The notes: generated from the letters alone by a model not told the origin. A DNA stretch of 64,000 nt from Mycolicibacterium mengxianglii (GCF_015710575.1 NZ_CP065373.1:5332001-5396000); one strand, 5' to 3'; shown: positions 8,166 to 16,399, counted from the first letter of the stretch. Numbers and translations are program-made.

Positions 8166-8930
8166 ATGACCATTGTCCTGGTGCACGGCAACCCGGAAAC
8201 CGACGCGATCTGGGGTCCCCTGGTCGACCAGCTCCATCGCAGTGAGTCCTTTTCGGACGAGGTGGTGCTGCTGTCACCACCCGGTTTCGGCGCGCCGGTG
8301 CCGGACGGCTTCGACGCCACCTATCTGGCTTACCGGGGCTGGCTCGAGGAGCAGCTGAGTGGATTCGCCGAGCCCGTCGACCTCGTGGGCCATGACTGGG
8401 GCGGCGGTCACGTGGTCAACCTGGTGATGCACCGGCCGGAGCTGGTGCGCAGCTGGGTCAGCGATGTTGTCGGGCTTTTCGACGCGGATTACGTCTGGCA
8501 CGACCTGGCGCAGGTGTGGCAGAAGCCCGGTGAGGGCGAGCAGTTGATCGAAAGCATGCTGGGCGGCACCCTCGCGGACCGGGTCGCCCGCTCAGAGGGG
8601 CTCGGCTGGCCGACGGATGTCGCCAACGCCGTGGCTGCCGGCCAGAACGACGAGATGAAACGCGCGGTGCTGACGCTGTACCGCTCGGCTGCGCAACCGG
8701 CTCTCGCCGAACTCGGCCGCGGCCTGGAACGCGCGTCCGCACGACCCGGACTTGCGATCCTGGCCACCGAGGACGGCTTCGTGGGCACCGACGAGATGCG
8801 ACGTCGTGCCGCGGGCCGGGCCGGCGCTCGAGTCGAAGTGCTTGACGGCCTGGGCCATTGGTGGATGCTCGAGGATCCGGCAGGTGGCGCCGCGGCGCTG
8901 ACCCGCTTCTGGTCCACCCTGCCGAACTGA
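8166..8930 (+). CDS. alpha/beta hydrolase, epoxide hydrolase/haloalkane dehalogenase type
   Basis: A 254-residue alpha/beta-hydrolase. The oxyanion-hole motif HGNP is near the start (VLVHGNPETDAIW). The nucleophile elbow reads GHDWGG, with Asp as in epoxide hydrolases and dehalogenases rather than the Ser of esterases. The catalytic His is probably in GLGHWWMLEDP. The start was taken at 8166 because AGGA lies eight bases ahead; an in-frame ATG at 8157 has no usable spacing. The substrate is unknown. It follows the preceding gene by 23 bp and may be read from the same transcript. Confidence 0.85.
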   Translation: MTIVLVHGNPETDAIWGPLVDQLHRSESFSDEVVLLSPPGFGAPVPDGFDATYLAYRGWLEEQLSGFAEPVDLVGHDWGGGHVVNLVMHRPELVRSWVSDVVGLFDADYVWHDLAQVWQKPGEGEQLIESMLGGTLADRVARSEGLGWPTDVANAVAAGQNDEMKRAVLTLYRSAAQPALAELGRGLERASARPGLAILATEDGFVGTDEMRRRAAGRAGARVEVLDGLGHWWMLEDPAGGAAALTRFWSTLPN

Positions 8931-8939
8931 TCTCCAGCC

Positions 8940-9350
8940 GTGACTTTCATCGAGGTCGTCGAACTCGTCGGCAAGGTGATCGACGGCGTGGGCGTCGCCG
9001 TCATCGCGATCGGCGCCTTGATAGCGGCGGGATTCGCTGTCGGCCGGCTGCGACGCAAAGACACCGAGACCTACTCGAAGTTCCGCGAGCAGCTGGGCCG
9101 CTCGATCCTGCTCGGCCTCGAGCTACTGGTGGCCGCCGACATCATCCGCACCGTCGCGATCACCCCCACCGCACAGAGTGTGGGTGTGCTCGCCGGCATC
9201 GTGTTGATCCGGACGTTCCTGAGCTGGTCGCTGGAGTTGGAGATCACCGGACGCTGGCCCTGGCAGAAGAAGGCGAAGCCTGCCCCTGCTCAGCCAGCCA
9301 CTTCTGCGCCCGACGCTGCGACGCCCTCGACAACCACGCGTCCTGAATGA
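8940..9350 (+). CDS. DUF1622 family membrane protein
   Basis: A 136-residue protein with three hydrophobic stretches (VVELVGKVIDGVGVAVIAIG, a central LLGLELLVAADIIRTVAI, and VGVLAGIVLIRTFLSW). It has the family-typical RKDTETYSKFREQLGRSILLGLE spanning its middle, then a Pro/Ala/Thr-rich tail. DUF1622 proteins have no assigned function. It starts at GTG nine bases after the hydrolase stop. Its last 107 bp overlap, tail to tail, the YjbR-like gene on the other strand; the low-complexity tail lies exactly in that overlap. Confidence 0.8.
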   Translation: MTFIEVVELVGKVIDGVGVAVIAIGALIAAGFAVGRLRRKDTETYSKFREQLGRSILLGLELLVAADIIRTVAITPTAQSVGVLAGIVLIRTFLSWSLELEITGRWPWQKKAKPAPAQPATSAPDAATPSTTTRPE

Positions 9351-9690
9351 GTTCGGCCAGTTCGGTCACCCCGATCTCGCCGATCCGGCTGGTACGCAGC
9401 AGAACTGACAGATGGCTGTCGAACCGGTCGGTGGTGAAGAACGGCGAGGACGGATCCTGGGTCAACGCCAGCTTGTCGGCTTCGGTTTCCACCCAGATCA
9501 TCAGGACGTCGGGGTACTTCTGCCCGGTCTCCGGGTCGACGGCGTCGGGCTGGGGTGTCCGGAAGAAGACGAACGACTTGCCGCCCACCTGATAGATGGC
9601 GTTGCCCTTGGGACCTTCGACCCGGGTGACATGCGGCATTCCCGCAGCGAGCCGGTGAACATCGGCGACCTTCGCGCGCCTGTCAGCCAT
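9244..9690 (-). CDS. MmcQ/YjbR family protein
   Basis: A 148-residue protein of the YjbR (CyaY-like fold) family: MPHVTRVEGPKGNAIYQVGGKSFVFFRT, then the conserved PDVLMIWVET and the C-terminal ELIQDAWLSRASQRRAQKW helix. Members are small DNA-binding-like proteins of unknown role, common in actinobacteria. Its 3' end overlaps the DUF1622 gene by 107 bp. Its start overlaps an exporter remnant on the plus strand. Confidence 0.82.
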   Translation of the reverse strand: MADRRAKVADVHRLAAGMPHVTRVEGPKGNAIYQVGGKSFVFFRTPQPDAVDPETGQKYPDVLMIWVETEADKLALTQDPSSPFFTTDRFDSHLSVLLRTSRIGEIGVTELAELIQDAWLSRASQRRAQKWLAEQGQASPSSARASVR

Positions 9691-9880
9691 GCGGCCACGC
9701 TACTGGGCGCTGGTGCCCGGGGCGCTGAGCTTCGAGTCCCTGTCCGAGGCCGCCACCGGCGGTGGCGCCGATATCGGGACGCTGGGTGTCACCGTGGCCG
9801 CGATCTTCTCCATCGCGCTGGGCACGCTGGTCGGATACAGCGTGTTCCACACCATCAACAACCGGCTGGAACTCTGCGCG
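9689..9880 (+). pseudogene. C-terminal remnant of a threonine/serine exporter (ThrE-like)
   Basis: The frame encodes YWALVPGALSFESLSEA followed by IGTLGVTVAAIFSIALGTLVGYSVF. These two hydrophobic segments resemble the final membrane helices of ThrE-type threonine/serine exporters. Everything upstream that such a protein needs is missing, and after NRLEL the reading frame becomes non-protein-like. I read it as a decayed fragment, not an expressed gene. The family match is from memory of the motif, so confidence is limited. Confidence 0.4.
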
Positions 9881-9917
9881 TCAACGCTCGAGTGCGATGG
9901 TGACGGTACCTCTCGTT

Positions 9918-10184
9918 CTAGCCGGTCTCTTGCAGGTCGAGGTCGGGGATGCAGATGCGGGCGAGGTCCTCCAGTGGAATCCCCAACACTGCCGCGAGCG
10001 CGGCGACCGTGGTGAAAGCCGGGGTTGCCAGGCGTCCGGTCTCGATCTTGCGCAGGGTCTCCGGCGAGATCGACGCGGCGTGCGCCACTTCGACGAGCTT
10101 GCGGTCGCCACGTGCTTGGCGGAGGTGAGCGCCGAGACGCTTACCGGCGGCAAGCTGCTGCGGAGTCAACGGTGATCGCACCAT
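9918..10184 (-). CDS. XRE-family helix-turn-helix regulator
   Basis: An 88-residue single-domain regulator. The HTH lies in VEVAHAASISPETLRKIETGR, followed by the usual helix FTTVAALAAVLGIPLEDL. There is no effector or toxin domain. The ribosome site is weak. A perfect CGGTAT-N4-ATACCG inverted repeat sits 20 bp ahead of the start, a likely autoregulatory operator. No toxin gene is adjacent, so an antitoxin role is not supported. Confidence 0.85.
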   Translation of the reverse strand: MVRSPLTPQQLAAGKRLGAHLRQARGDRKLVEVAHAASISPETLRKIETGRLATPAFTTVAALAAVLGIPLEDLARICIPDLDLQETG

Positions 10185-10203
10185 GGGCCGAGACTACGCC
10201 ATT

Positions 10204-10219
10204 CGGTATAGAAATACCG
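10204..10219. promoter_or_regulatory. inverted repeat CGGTAT-AGAA-ATACCG, probable operator
   Basis: A perfect 6-bp inverted repeat with a 4-bp spacer, 20 bp upstream of the XRE gene and between it and the P450 stop codon. The size and position fit an operator for that small regulator. Confidence 0.5.
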
Positions 10220-10235
10220 GCACGGCCGAAACGGA

Positions 10236-11519
10236 TTACGTCCAGGCGGGAGTGAACTCGAGGTGCAGCTCAGTGAGACCACGCAGCAGGAACGTCGGCT
10301 CATAGCTGTACTGGCGGACATCGGCGGCACCGTGCTCGGCCTCACTGATCCGGATGTCGCGCGTCCGCTCGAGCAGGCGGCGCAGCGTCACCCGGCCTTC
10401 CACCCGGGCCAGAGGTGCGCCGGCGCAGGTGTGGATGCCGCGGCCGAACGCGATGTGCTCGCGAACGTTCTTGCGGTCCAGCTGGAATTCGTTGGGATTG
10501 TCGAACTTGCGCGGGTCACGGTTGGCCGCGCCCAGGCACAGCATCAACACGGTGCCCGCAGGGATGTGCACACCGCCGAGCGTGGTGGTCTTGCGTGCGA
10601 GGCGGAAGTCCACCTTGGTGGGGCTCTGGATCCGCAGCGCCTCCTCCATGAAGGCGCCGATGAGGTCAGGATCAGCCCGCAGCCGATCTTGGTAGTCGGG
10701 CCGTTCGCACAGCACCTGCAGCGCCGAACTGAGCAGCTTGGTGACCGTCTCCTGTCCGGCTGCGAACAGGAAGGTCGCCGGTCGGACCACCTCGAGAAGC
10801 TCCGGTATGGACCCGTCGGGATAGGTGGCGGAAGCGAGCCCGCTCAGCACATCGTCGGCGGGCTGACGTCGCCGCTCGGCGATGTAGCCGCTGAACAGGT
10901 CGTCGAGGTACTCGAGCGGATTGCTGCCGACCGGTGAACTGTCCAGTGCACCGACTCGGCTACCCGGGGGGACACCTGCTCCCAGGTTGTAGCGGAGCTT
11001 GTCGCGGTCCCCTTCGGGCACCCCCAAGAGGTCGGCGATGGCCAGGGTCGCGAAGGGTCGCCCATACTCGCCGAGGAACTCGCATCGGCCGTTGTCGATG
11101 AACTCGTCGATCTGCCGATCCGCCAGCGCCCAGATGTAGTCCTCGTTCTCCTGCAGCCGCCGCGGTGTCAGCAGCCGGCCCAGCAGGGACCGCGCCTTCC
11201 CGTGATCGGGCGGATCCATGACCACCATGTGTTCGAAGATCGGGAACAGGTGCCGGTGCGCCTCGATCTGCTCACTGATGTCATCCCCTTCAGGCGTGAA
11301 CGGCAGCGGCGGAAACGGGCCGCCGATCGCGTTGACCGCCGAGAACGACTCGAAGTCCTTGAACGCCGCGTGCACTTCCTGATAACCGGTGACGGCCACG
11401 ACGCCGTAGTTCGGTTCGCGGAACACCGGGCCCTGGCTGCGCAGGTAATCCCAGTAGGCGTACGGGTCCTGCGCGACGGCGGCGTCGGAGAAGTAGTCGG
11501 TCTCGGCGAGGTCGGTCAT
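10236..11519 (-). CDS. cytochrome P450
   Basis: A 427-residue soluble bacterial P450. Landmarks: I-helix FLFAAGQETVTK (acid-alcohol pair E-T), the ExxR motif in EEALRIQSP, and the haem loop FGRGIHTCAGAPLAR with the cysteine ligand. The start MTDLAETDYF follows GGGAAC, eight bases behind the ferredoxin stop, so the two form an operon. The adjacent [3Fe-4S] ferredoxin is the obvious electron donor. The neighbouring acyl-CoA dehydrogenase, mycofactocin-type SDR and phosphotransferase genes suggest oxidation of a hydrophobic alcohol or acid. The CYP family number cannot be given from here. Confidence 0.93.
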   Translation of the reverse strand: MTDLAETDYFSDAAVAQDPYAYWDYLRSQGPVFREPNYGVVAVTGYQEVHAAFKDFESFSAVNAIGGPFPPLPFTPEGDDISEQIEAHRHLFPIFEHMVVMDPPDHGKARSLLGRLLTPRRLQENEDYIWALADRQIDEFIDNGRCEFLGEYGRPFATLAIADLLGVPEGDRDKLRYNLGAGVPPGSRVGALDSSPVGSNPLEYLDDLFSGYIAERRRQPADDVLSGLASATYPDGSIPELLEVVRPATFLFAAGQETVTKLLSSALQVLCERPDYQDRLRADPDLIGAFMEEALRIQSPTKVDFRLARKTTTLGGVHIPAGTVLMLCLGAANRDPRKFDNPNEFQLDRKNVREHIAFGRGIHTCAGAPLARVEGRVTLRRLLERTRDIRISEAEHGAADVRQYSYEPTFLLRGLTELHLEFTPAWT

Positions 11520-11527
11520 GGATTCAG

Positions 11528-11722
11528 TCAGTTCCCTTCGATGAGGATGGCTTGGCGCGGGCACGCGGCCGCCGCGGCCTCGATGTCGTCCCAGAACGAC
11601 TCGTCCGGCGTCTCGGCGCAGGTTGCGATGTCCTCACCGAGATCGAAGACCTCCGGGGCGAGGTCGACACACAGCGCGTGCGCCTCGCACAGCTGCGGAT
11701 CGACACGCAACCTGCGAGTCAT
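11528..11722 (-). CDS. [3Fe-4S]-type ferredoxin partner of the P450
   Basis: A 64-residue ferredoxin. The cluster motif is CEAHALC (Cys-x2-His-x2-Cys) with a distant CP (AAACPRQAI). Replacement of the second cysteine by His is typical of ferredoxins that serve actinobacterial P450s and carry a three-iron cluster. The start is fixed by GGGAGG six bases before ATG. It is the first gene of the ferredoxin-P450 pair, directly below a TetR-type operator. Confidence 0.9.
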   Translation of the reverse strand: MTRRLRVDPQLCEAHALCVDLAPEVFDLGEDIATCAETPDESFWDDIEAAAAACPRQAILIEGN

Positions 11723-11738
11723 CTGGACCTCCCGAAAA

Positions 11739-11754
11739 ACTGATCGATCGACCA
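11739..11754. promoter_or_regulatory. TetR-type operator ACTGATCGATCGACCA
   Basis: A 16-bp element between the divergent ferredoxin and TetR genes. It is identical to the core of the palindrome at 13323-13346 read on the other strand. The self-complementary TCGATCGA centre is flanked by ACTG on one side and a weaker arm on the other. Confidence 0.6.
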
Positions 11755-11857
11755 AATTGTAGAGTGCACTATGCCTACCACGCGCCGCTTCGAAGGGTCA
11801 AGTAACGGCGTTACGGCCGCCGGGGCCGGTTCGGCCCACAATCAAGGAGCCCATTGA

Positions 11858-12490
11858 ATGGCCGCGCCACGCAAGACCGGGACCAAGACGGGGACCGCCG
11901 ACACCGGCGCCCGCCGGCGGTTGATCGAGGCCACCGCCAAGGTCATGCGCGAAGAGGGTTATGCCGCAGCAAGTTCGCGTCGGGTCGCCGCAGAGGCCGG
12001 TGTCAAGCAGGCGCTGGTCTACTACTACTTCCCCACCATGGACGACCTCTTCGTCGAGGTGCTCCGGTCCGGTGCCGAAGCCTCGCTACAGCGGATGCGC
12101 GACGTGCTCACCGATGACGATCCACTGCAGGCCTTGTGGTTGATCAACAGCGACTCGCGATCGACCAGGCTGAACACCGAGTTCATGGCACTGGCCAACC
12201 ACCGCAAGGCGATCGGAGCCGAACTGGCGTCCTACGCCGAGCGTGTCCGGGATATCGAGACCGCCGCCGTGACGCTTGTGCTGCGCGCCAACGGCGTCGA
12301 CCTCGACACGTACCCGCCGGTGGCGGTCTCGATGCTCATCAGCCAGACCGCGCGCAGCCTGTGCAACGAGGACGCCGTCGGAGTCACCCAGGGCCATGAC
12401 GAACTGCGGGCGTTCGTCCAACGCCTGATGGGAGCGTTGAAGAAGCCGGACTCACTTGAGCATGCTGCCCGCATCGACAGTGACGGGTAG
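11858..12490 (+). CDS. TetR-family transcriptional regulator
   Basis: A 210-residue TetR repressor. The N-terminal HTH is clear (RRRLIEATAKVMREEGYAAASSRRVAAEAGV, then QALVYYYFPTMDDLF). The C-terminal ligand domain is poorly conserved, as usual. GGAG lies ten bases before the ATG. It is divergent from ferredoxin-P450, with its presumed operator between them. The same operator sequence recurs before the SDR and phosphotransferase genes, so this protein probably controls the whole 10.2-16.4 kb cluster. Its 3' end overlaps the convergent SDR gene by 39 bp. Confidence 0.9.
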   Translation: MAAPRKTGTKTGTADTGARRRLIEATAKVMREEGYAAASSRRVAAEAGVKQALVYYYFPTMDDLFVEVLRSGAEASLQRMRDVLTDDDPLQALWLINSDSRSTRLNTEFMALANHRKAIGAELASYAERVRDIETAAVTLVLRANGVDLDTYPPVAVSMLISQTARSLCNEDAVGVTQGHDELRAFVQRLMGALKKPDSLEHAARIDSDG

Positions 12491-13291
12491 CCCGGTGACA
12501 TAACGCGATTCATCGGAGGCCAGGAACAGCACCGCATTGCTGATATCAGCCGGCTCCACCCACCCGACCGGCAGCACGTGCATCATCTGTGCGACGACCT
12601 TCATATCGTCCGGGCCGGGATTCTCCAGGTCCGGCCGGAACAGCTTCATGGTGCCCTCGTTCATGAACATGGGCGTGTTCACGTTCGTCGGATGCACGGA
12701 ATTGACCCGGATCGAGTGCTGCCCCAGTTCGACGGCGAAGGTGCGCATGAGGCCGACGACCCCGTGCTTGGCGGCAATGTAGTGCCCGGTATGCGGGTAG
12801 GCCTTGAGACCTCCGACGGAGCTCGTCAAGATGATCGACCCGCCAGTGCCTCCGGAAAGTATGTGGGGCACACCAGCTTTGACCGTCTTCCAGACACCTG
12901 AGAGGTTGACGTCGATCATGTCCTGCCAATCGGCCTCGCTAGTCTTGTCCAGCGTCTGCCCGCCGTTTCCGATACCGGCATTGGCGACGATGATGTCCAG
13001 CCTGCCCAGCTGCTCGACACCGCTGTCCACGGCGGCCCTGAGTGCCTCGTAGTCCCGGACATCCACCTGGGCGGTGACGATGCGTCGGTCGAGATTCTTG
13101 ACCAGATCAGCCGTTTCGGCCAGATCGTCGGGAGTCGACGGCGGAATCTCGCTACTGCTGTTCATCGAGGCGCACACGTCGACCGCGATGATGTCGGCGC
13201 CTTCCTGCGCCAATCGCACGGCATGGCTGCGGCCCTGACCGCGCGCCGCCCCGGTGATGAATGCGACCTTGCCCTCAACCCGCCCTGCCAT
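12452..13291 (-). CDS. mycofactocin-coupled SDR family oxidoreductase
   Basis: A 279-residue short-chain dehydrogenase: nucleotide-binding TGAARGQG, NAG motif (VANAGIGNGG), catalytic Ser in TSSVGG and Tyr-x3-Lys in HYIAAK. After the second beta strand it has the extra segment VDVCASMNSSSEIPPSTPDDLAETADLV. That insert is the hallmark of SDRs whose NAD is held tightly and re-oxidised through mycofactocin rather than exchanged. It probably oxidises an alcohol made by the P450 or carried by the pathway substrate. The start has GGTGGG just upstream. Confidence 0.88.
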   Translation of the reverse strand: MAGRVEGKVAFITGAARGQGRSHAVRLAQEGADIIAVDVCASMNSSSEIPPSTPDDLAETADLVKNLDRRIVTAQVDVRDYEALRAAVDSGVEQLGRLDIIVANAGIGNGGQTLDKTSEADWQDMIDVNLSGVWKTVKAGVPHILSGGTGGSIILTSSVGGLKAYPHTGHYIAAKHGVVGLMRTFAVELGQHSIRVNSVHPTNVNTPMFMNEGTMKLFRPDLENPGPDDMKVVAQMMHVLPVGWVEPADISNAVLFLASDESRYVTGLPVTVDAGSMLK

Positions 13292-13322
13292 AGCCCACCT
13301 CGTTCGAGTCGTCGCTCCAGCT

Positions 13323-13346
13323 TTTACTGGTCGATCGATCAGTAAA
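13323..13346. promoter_or_regulatory. 24-bp palindromic TetR operator between divergent genes
   Basis: TTTACTG and CAGTAAA arms flank GTCGATCGAT, making a nearly perfect 24-bp palindrome. It lies between the SDR start (13291) and the phosphotransferase start (13438). It shares 16 bp with the site at 11739-11754, so one TetR protein probably covers both intergenic regions. Confidence 0.7.
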
Positions 13347-13437
13347 TCTGGCAGTGGCAGGGTCCGCTGTCAAGGATTGCGGGAGGCTTTGTCTGGTGCA
13401 ACGGGAACCCAACCAACCGTACGGTAGGTTCTGGTTC

Positions 13438-14466
13438 GTGGATGCCCCCGAAGCGCTCGCCCCCTGGATGTCCGACCAGGGCCTTGGTGACGGTCCGCTC
13501 GAGAACGTCTCCGCGATCACCGGCGGAACGCAGAATGTGATGCTCAGGTTCGAACGCGCCGGCCGCCCGTACGTCTTTCGACGCGGCCCGCTGCACCTTC
13601 GGCCGATCAGCAACAAGGTCATCCTGCGCGAGACCCGGGTATTGAAGGCCCTCGCCGGCACCGACGTCCCCCATCCGCGGCTGATCGCGGTATGCGACGA
13701 CACCACCGTGCTCGGCGACGCGGTGTTTTATCTGATGGAGCCGATCGACGGGTTCAACGCCGGCGCCGAACTGCCCGAGCTGCACGCCGACGACCCCCAG
13801 ATCCGCCACGAGATGGGTTTGTCGATGGCCGACGCGCTGGCCAAGCTGGGCGCTGTCGACCATGTGGCTGTCGGGCTGGCCGATTTCGGAAAGCCCGACG
13901 GCTTCCTGGAACGCCAGGTGCCGCGCTGGAAAGCGGAACTGGAGTCCTACAACAGCTTCGACAACTACTCCGGGGCCGAGATCCCCGGCATCGACGACGT
14001 GGCCGCCTGGTTGCAACAACACCAGCCGCAGGACTGGCAGCCGGGCATCATGCACGGCGACTATCACTCTGCCAACGTGATGTTCTCGCGCACCGGGCCC
14101 GAGGTGGTCGCCATCGTGGATTGGGAGATGTGCACCATCGGCGATCCGCTGCTGGACCTCGGCTGGATGATGGCAACCTGGCATCTGCCCGGCCAGAACG
14201 AAGTTCTCGGCCACGAGTTGATGATGGCCGGCGGCCTGGCCACACCTCAGGAGATCGTCGAGCGTTACGGACAGAACACCACTCGCGACCTGACCCACAT
14301 CAACTGGTACGCGGCAATGGCCTGCTTCAAGCTCGGGATCATTCTCGAAGGCACCTATGCCCGCGCGTCTGCGGGCTTGGCGCCCAACGACATCGGCGAG
14401 CTGCTGCACACTGCAACGCTGCGGTTGTTCGACCGTGCGCACACCTTCATGGAGGGATACCTGTGA
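13438..14466 (+). CDS. APH-fold phosphotransferase family protein (ACAD10/11-type kinase)
   Basis: A 342-residue aminoglycoside-phosphotransferase-fold protein. The catalytic loop is HGDYHSANV and the metal site is IVDWEMCTIGDP, which are the Brenner-type kinase motifs. The N-terminal GGTQNVMLRF is the nucleotide loop. In ACAD10/ACAD11-like systems such a kinase phosphorylates a 4-hydroxyacyl-CoA so that the paired dehydrogenase domain can eliminate phosphate. Here the next gene is that dehydrogenase, with a GTGA overlap, so the same chemistry is inferred. The start is uncertain: GTG at 13438 suits the fold, and longer forms reach 13396 or 13354. Confidence 0.8.
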   Translation: MDAPEALAPWMSDQGLGDGPLENVSAITGGTQNVMLRFERAGRPYVFRRGPLHLRPISNKVILRETRVLKALAGTDVPHPRLIAVCDDTTVLGDAVFYLMEPIDGFNAGAELPELHADDPQIRHEMGLSMADALAKLGAVDHVAVGLADFGKPDGFLERQVPRWKAELESYNSFDNYSGAEIPGIDDVAAWLQQHQPQDWQPGIMHGDYHSANVMFSRTGPEVVAIVDWEMCTIGDPLLDLGWMMATWHLPGQNEVLGHELMMAGGLATPQEIVERYGQNTTRDLTHINWYAAMACFKLGIILEGTYARASAGLAPNDIGELLHTATLRLFDRAHTFMEGYL

Positions 14467-15641
14467 TCGATTTCGAAATACCGGACGAGCTGGCGAAAAC
14501 ACGCGATGAGATCCGCGCGTTCGTCGTCGACAAGATCGTGCCGTATGAGACCGACCCCCGGGTCACCCGCCACGGCCCCAACGAGGAGTTGCGCACCGAG
14601 CTGGTGAATCTGGCCCGCGAGGCGGGCCTGCTCACCTTCCAGGCTCCTCGGGCCTTCGGTGGCCGCGAACCGTCCCACGTCGAGCAGGCCGTGTTGTTCG
14701 AGGCTGCCGGGTGGTCGACGCTGGGCCCGATCGCACTGAACTGCGCAGCTCCCGACGAGGGCAACATGTTCCTGCTCTCCAAGATCGCCGATCCCGAGCA
14801 GACCGAGAAGTACCTGGTTCCGGTGATCGACGGTCGGCAGCGCTCGGTGTTTGCGATGACCGAGCCCGAGGGCGCCGGGTCGGACCCGAACCAGCTGGCG
14901 ACCGAAGCCGTCTTCGACGGCACCGACTATGTGATCAACGGGCGCAAGTGGTTGATCACCGGCGCCAACGGTGCGCGCACCTGGATCATCATGGCCCGGG
15001 TGGCTCCGAATTCCCATGGCGCGGACGGGCCGACGCTGTTCCTCTGCGAAGGTGACACCCCCGGCATCGAGATCGAACGCGTCATGAACACCATGGACCG
15101 CAACTACGTCGAAGGCCACGGCGTGGTGGTGTTCAACGACCTGCGCCTGCCCGCGTCAGCAGTGCTGGGCGAGGTCGGGCAGGCACTGCGCTACGCGCAG
15201 CTGCGGTTGGCGCCGGCCCGGCTGACCCACTGCATGCGTTGGTTGGGCGCCGCCTCGCGAGCCCAGGCGATCGCCGTTGAACATGCCCGCACCAGAACAG
15301 CTTTCGGCAAGCCGATCGGTGACCACCAGGGGGTGGGGTTCATGATCGCCGACAACGAGATCGCACTGCAACAGTGCCGGTTGGCCATCTGGTGGGCCTG
15401 CTGGACGCTGGACAACGGCGCCAAGGGTCGCCATGAGTCATCGATGGTCAAATCGATGGTGTCCGAGGAACTGTTCAAAGTCGCCGACCGCTGTGTTCAG
15501 ATCCTGGGCGGTATCGGCATTTCCGATGAGACGCCCGTCGGCGCGATTTTCTCCGACATCCGCGCCTTCCGGCTCTACGATGGGCCGACCGAAGTGCACA
15601 AGTACGCCATTGCCCGCCAAGTGTTGAGGAACCCGCAATGA
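14463..15641 (+). CDS. acyl-CoA dehydrogenase (ACAD10/11-like)
   Basis: A 392-residue flavoprotein dehydrogenase. Typical motifs are VFAMTEPEGAGSD (FAD/substrate contact), WLITGANGARTWIIMAR, and a C-terminal YDGPTEVHKYAIARQVL. The start is GTG overlapping the kinase stop as GTGA. The next SDR overlaps as ATGA, giving a coupled three-gene unit (kinase, dehydrogenase, reductase). Together they fit beta-oxidation-like handling of an acyl-CoA, possibly a 4-hydroxy acid by analogy with ACAD10/11. The actual substrate is not visible from sequence. Confidence 0.9.
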   Translation: MIDFEIPDELAKTRDEIRAFVVDKIVPYETDPRVTRHGPNEELRTELVNLAREAGLLTFQAPRAFGGREPSHVEQAVLFEAAGWSTLGPIALNCAAPDEGNMFLLSKIADPEQTEKYLVPVIDGRQRSVFAMTEPEGAGSDPNQLATEAVFDGTDYVINGRKWLITGANGARTWIIMARVAPNSHGADGPTLFLCEGDTPGIEIERVMNTMDRNYVEGHGVVVFNDLRLPASAVLGEVGQALRYAQLRLAPARLTHCMRWLGAASRAQAIAVEHARTRTAFGKPIGDHQGVGFMIADNEIALQQCRLAIWWACWTLDNGAKGRHESSMVKSMVSEELFKVADRCVQILGGIGISDETPVGAIFSDIRAFRLYDGPTEVHKYAIARQVLRNPQ

Positions 15642-16399
15642 GTGTTCTCGATTTGTTCCGCCTCGACGGCAAGGTCGCGATTGTCACCGGCGCATCGTCC
15701 GGTCTCGGCGTGGCCTTCGCACAGGCGTTCGCCGAAGCGGGTGCAGATGTCACACTCGGGGCTCGGCGTGTCGAAAGACTCAGTGACACAGCTGCTCTGG
15801 TAGAAGGCGCCGGCCGTAGAGCGCTGTCGGTCGGTACCGATGTCGCCGATCCGGAGGCATGCCAAGCACTCGTCGACGCCACCATGGCCGAGTTCGGCCG
15901 GGTGGACATCCTGATCAACAACGCCGGCGTCGGCACCGCCGTCCCGGCGACCCGGGAAACGCCGGAGGAGTTCCGCAAGGTCGTCGACGTCAACCTCCAC
16001 GGGTCGTACTGGATGGCACAGGCGTGTGGGCGGGTGATGCAGCCCGGCAGCTCGGTGGTCAACATCTCCAGCATCCTGGCCATCACAACCGGCGGGCTGC
16101 CCCAAGCCGCCTACAGTGCGTCCAAGGCCGCGATCATGGGTCTGACACGCGATCTGGCCCAGCAGTGGGGCGCTCGCAAGGGCATTCGCGTCAACGCGCT
16201 CGCTCCGGGATTCTTCAAGTCCGAGATGACCGACGAGTACAAGCCGGGGTACCTGGAAACCCAGATACCGCGGGTGGTCCTGGGCCGCACCGGCGATCCC
16301 GCCGAGTTGGCCGCCACCGCCGTCTGGCTGACGTCGGCTGCAGGCGGTTACATGACCGGGCAGACGATCGTCGTCGACGGTGGCCTGACGGTCACCTAG
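15638..16399 (+). CDS. SDR family oxidoreductase
   Basis: A 253-residue classical SDR: TGASSGLG cofactor loop, NNAG motif, catalytic Ser in NISSILA, Tyr-x3-Lys in YSASK, and C-terminal MTGQTIVVDGGLTVT. Unlike the SDR at 12452-13291 it has no mycofactocin insert, so it should use freely exchanging NAD(P)H. It is the last gene of the kinase-dehydrogenase-SDR unit and overlaps the dehydrogenase by four bases. Confidence 0.9.
   Translation: MSVLDLFRLDGKVAIVTGASSGLGVAFAQAFAEAGADVTLGARRVERLSDTAALVEGAGRRALSVGTDVADPEACQALVDATMAEFGRVDILINNAGVGTAVPATRETPEEFRKVVDVNLHGSYWMAQACGRVMQPGSSVVNISSILAITTGGLPQAAYSASKAAIMGLTRDLAQQWGARKGIRVNALAPGFFKSEMTDEYKPGYLETQIPRVVLGRTGDPAELAATAVWLTSAAGGYMTGQTIVVDGGLTVT

Noticed and set aside
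9918..10184. antitoxin of a toxin-antitoxin pair
   Set aside because: The XRE protein has no adjacent small toxin gene; neighbours are a P450 gene and an exporter remnant.
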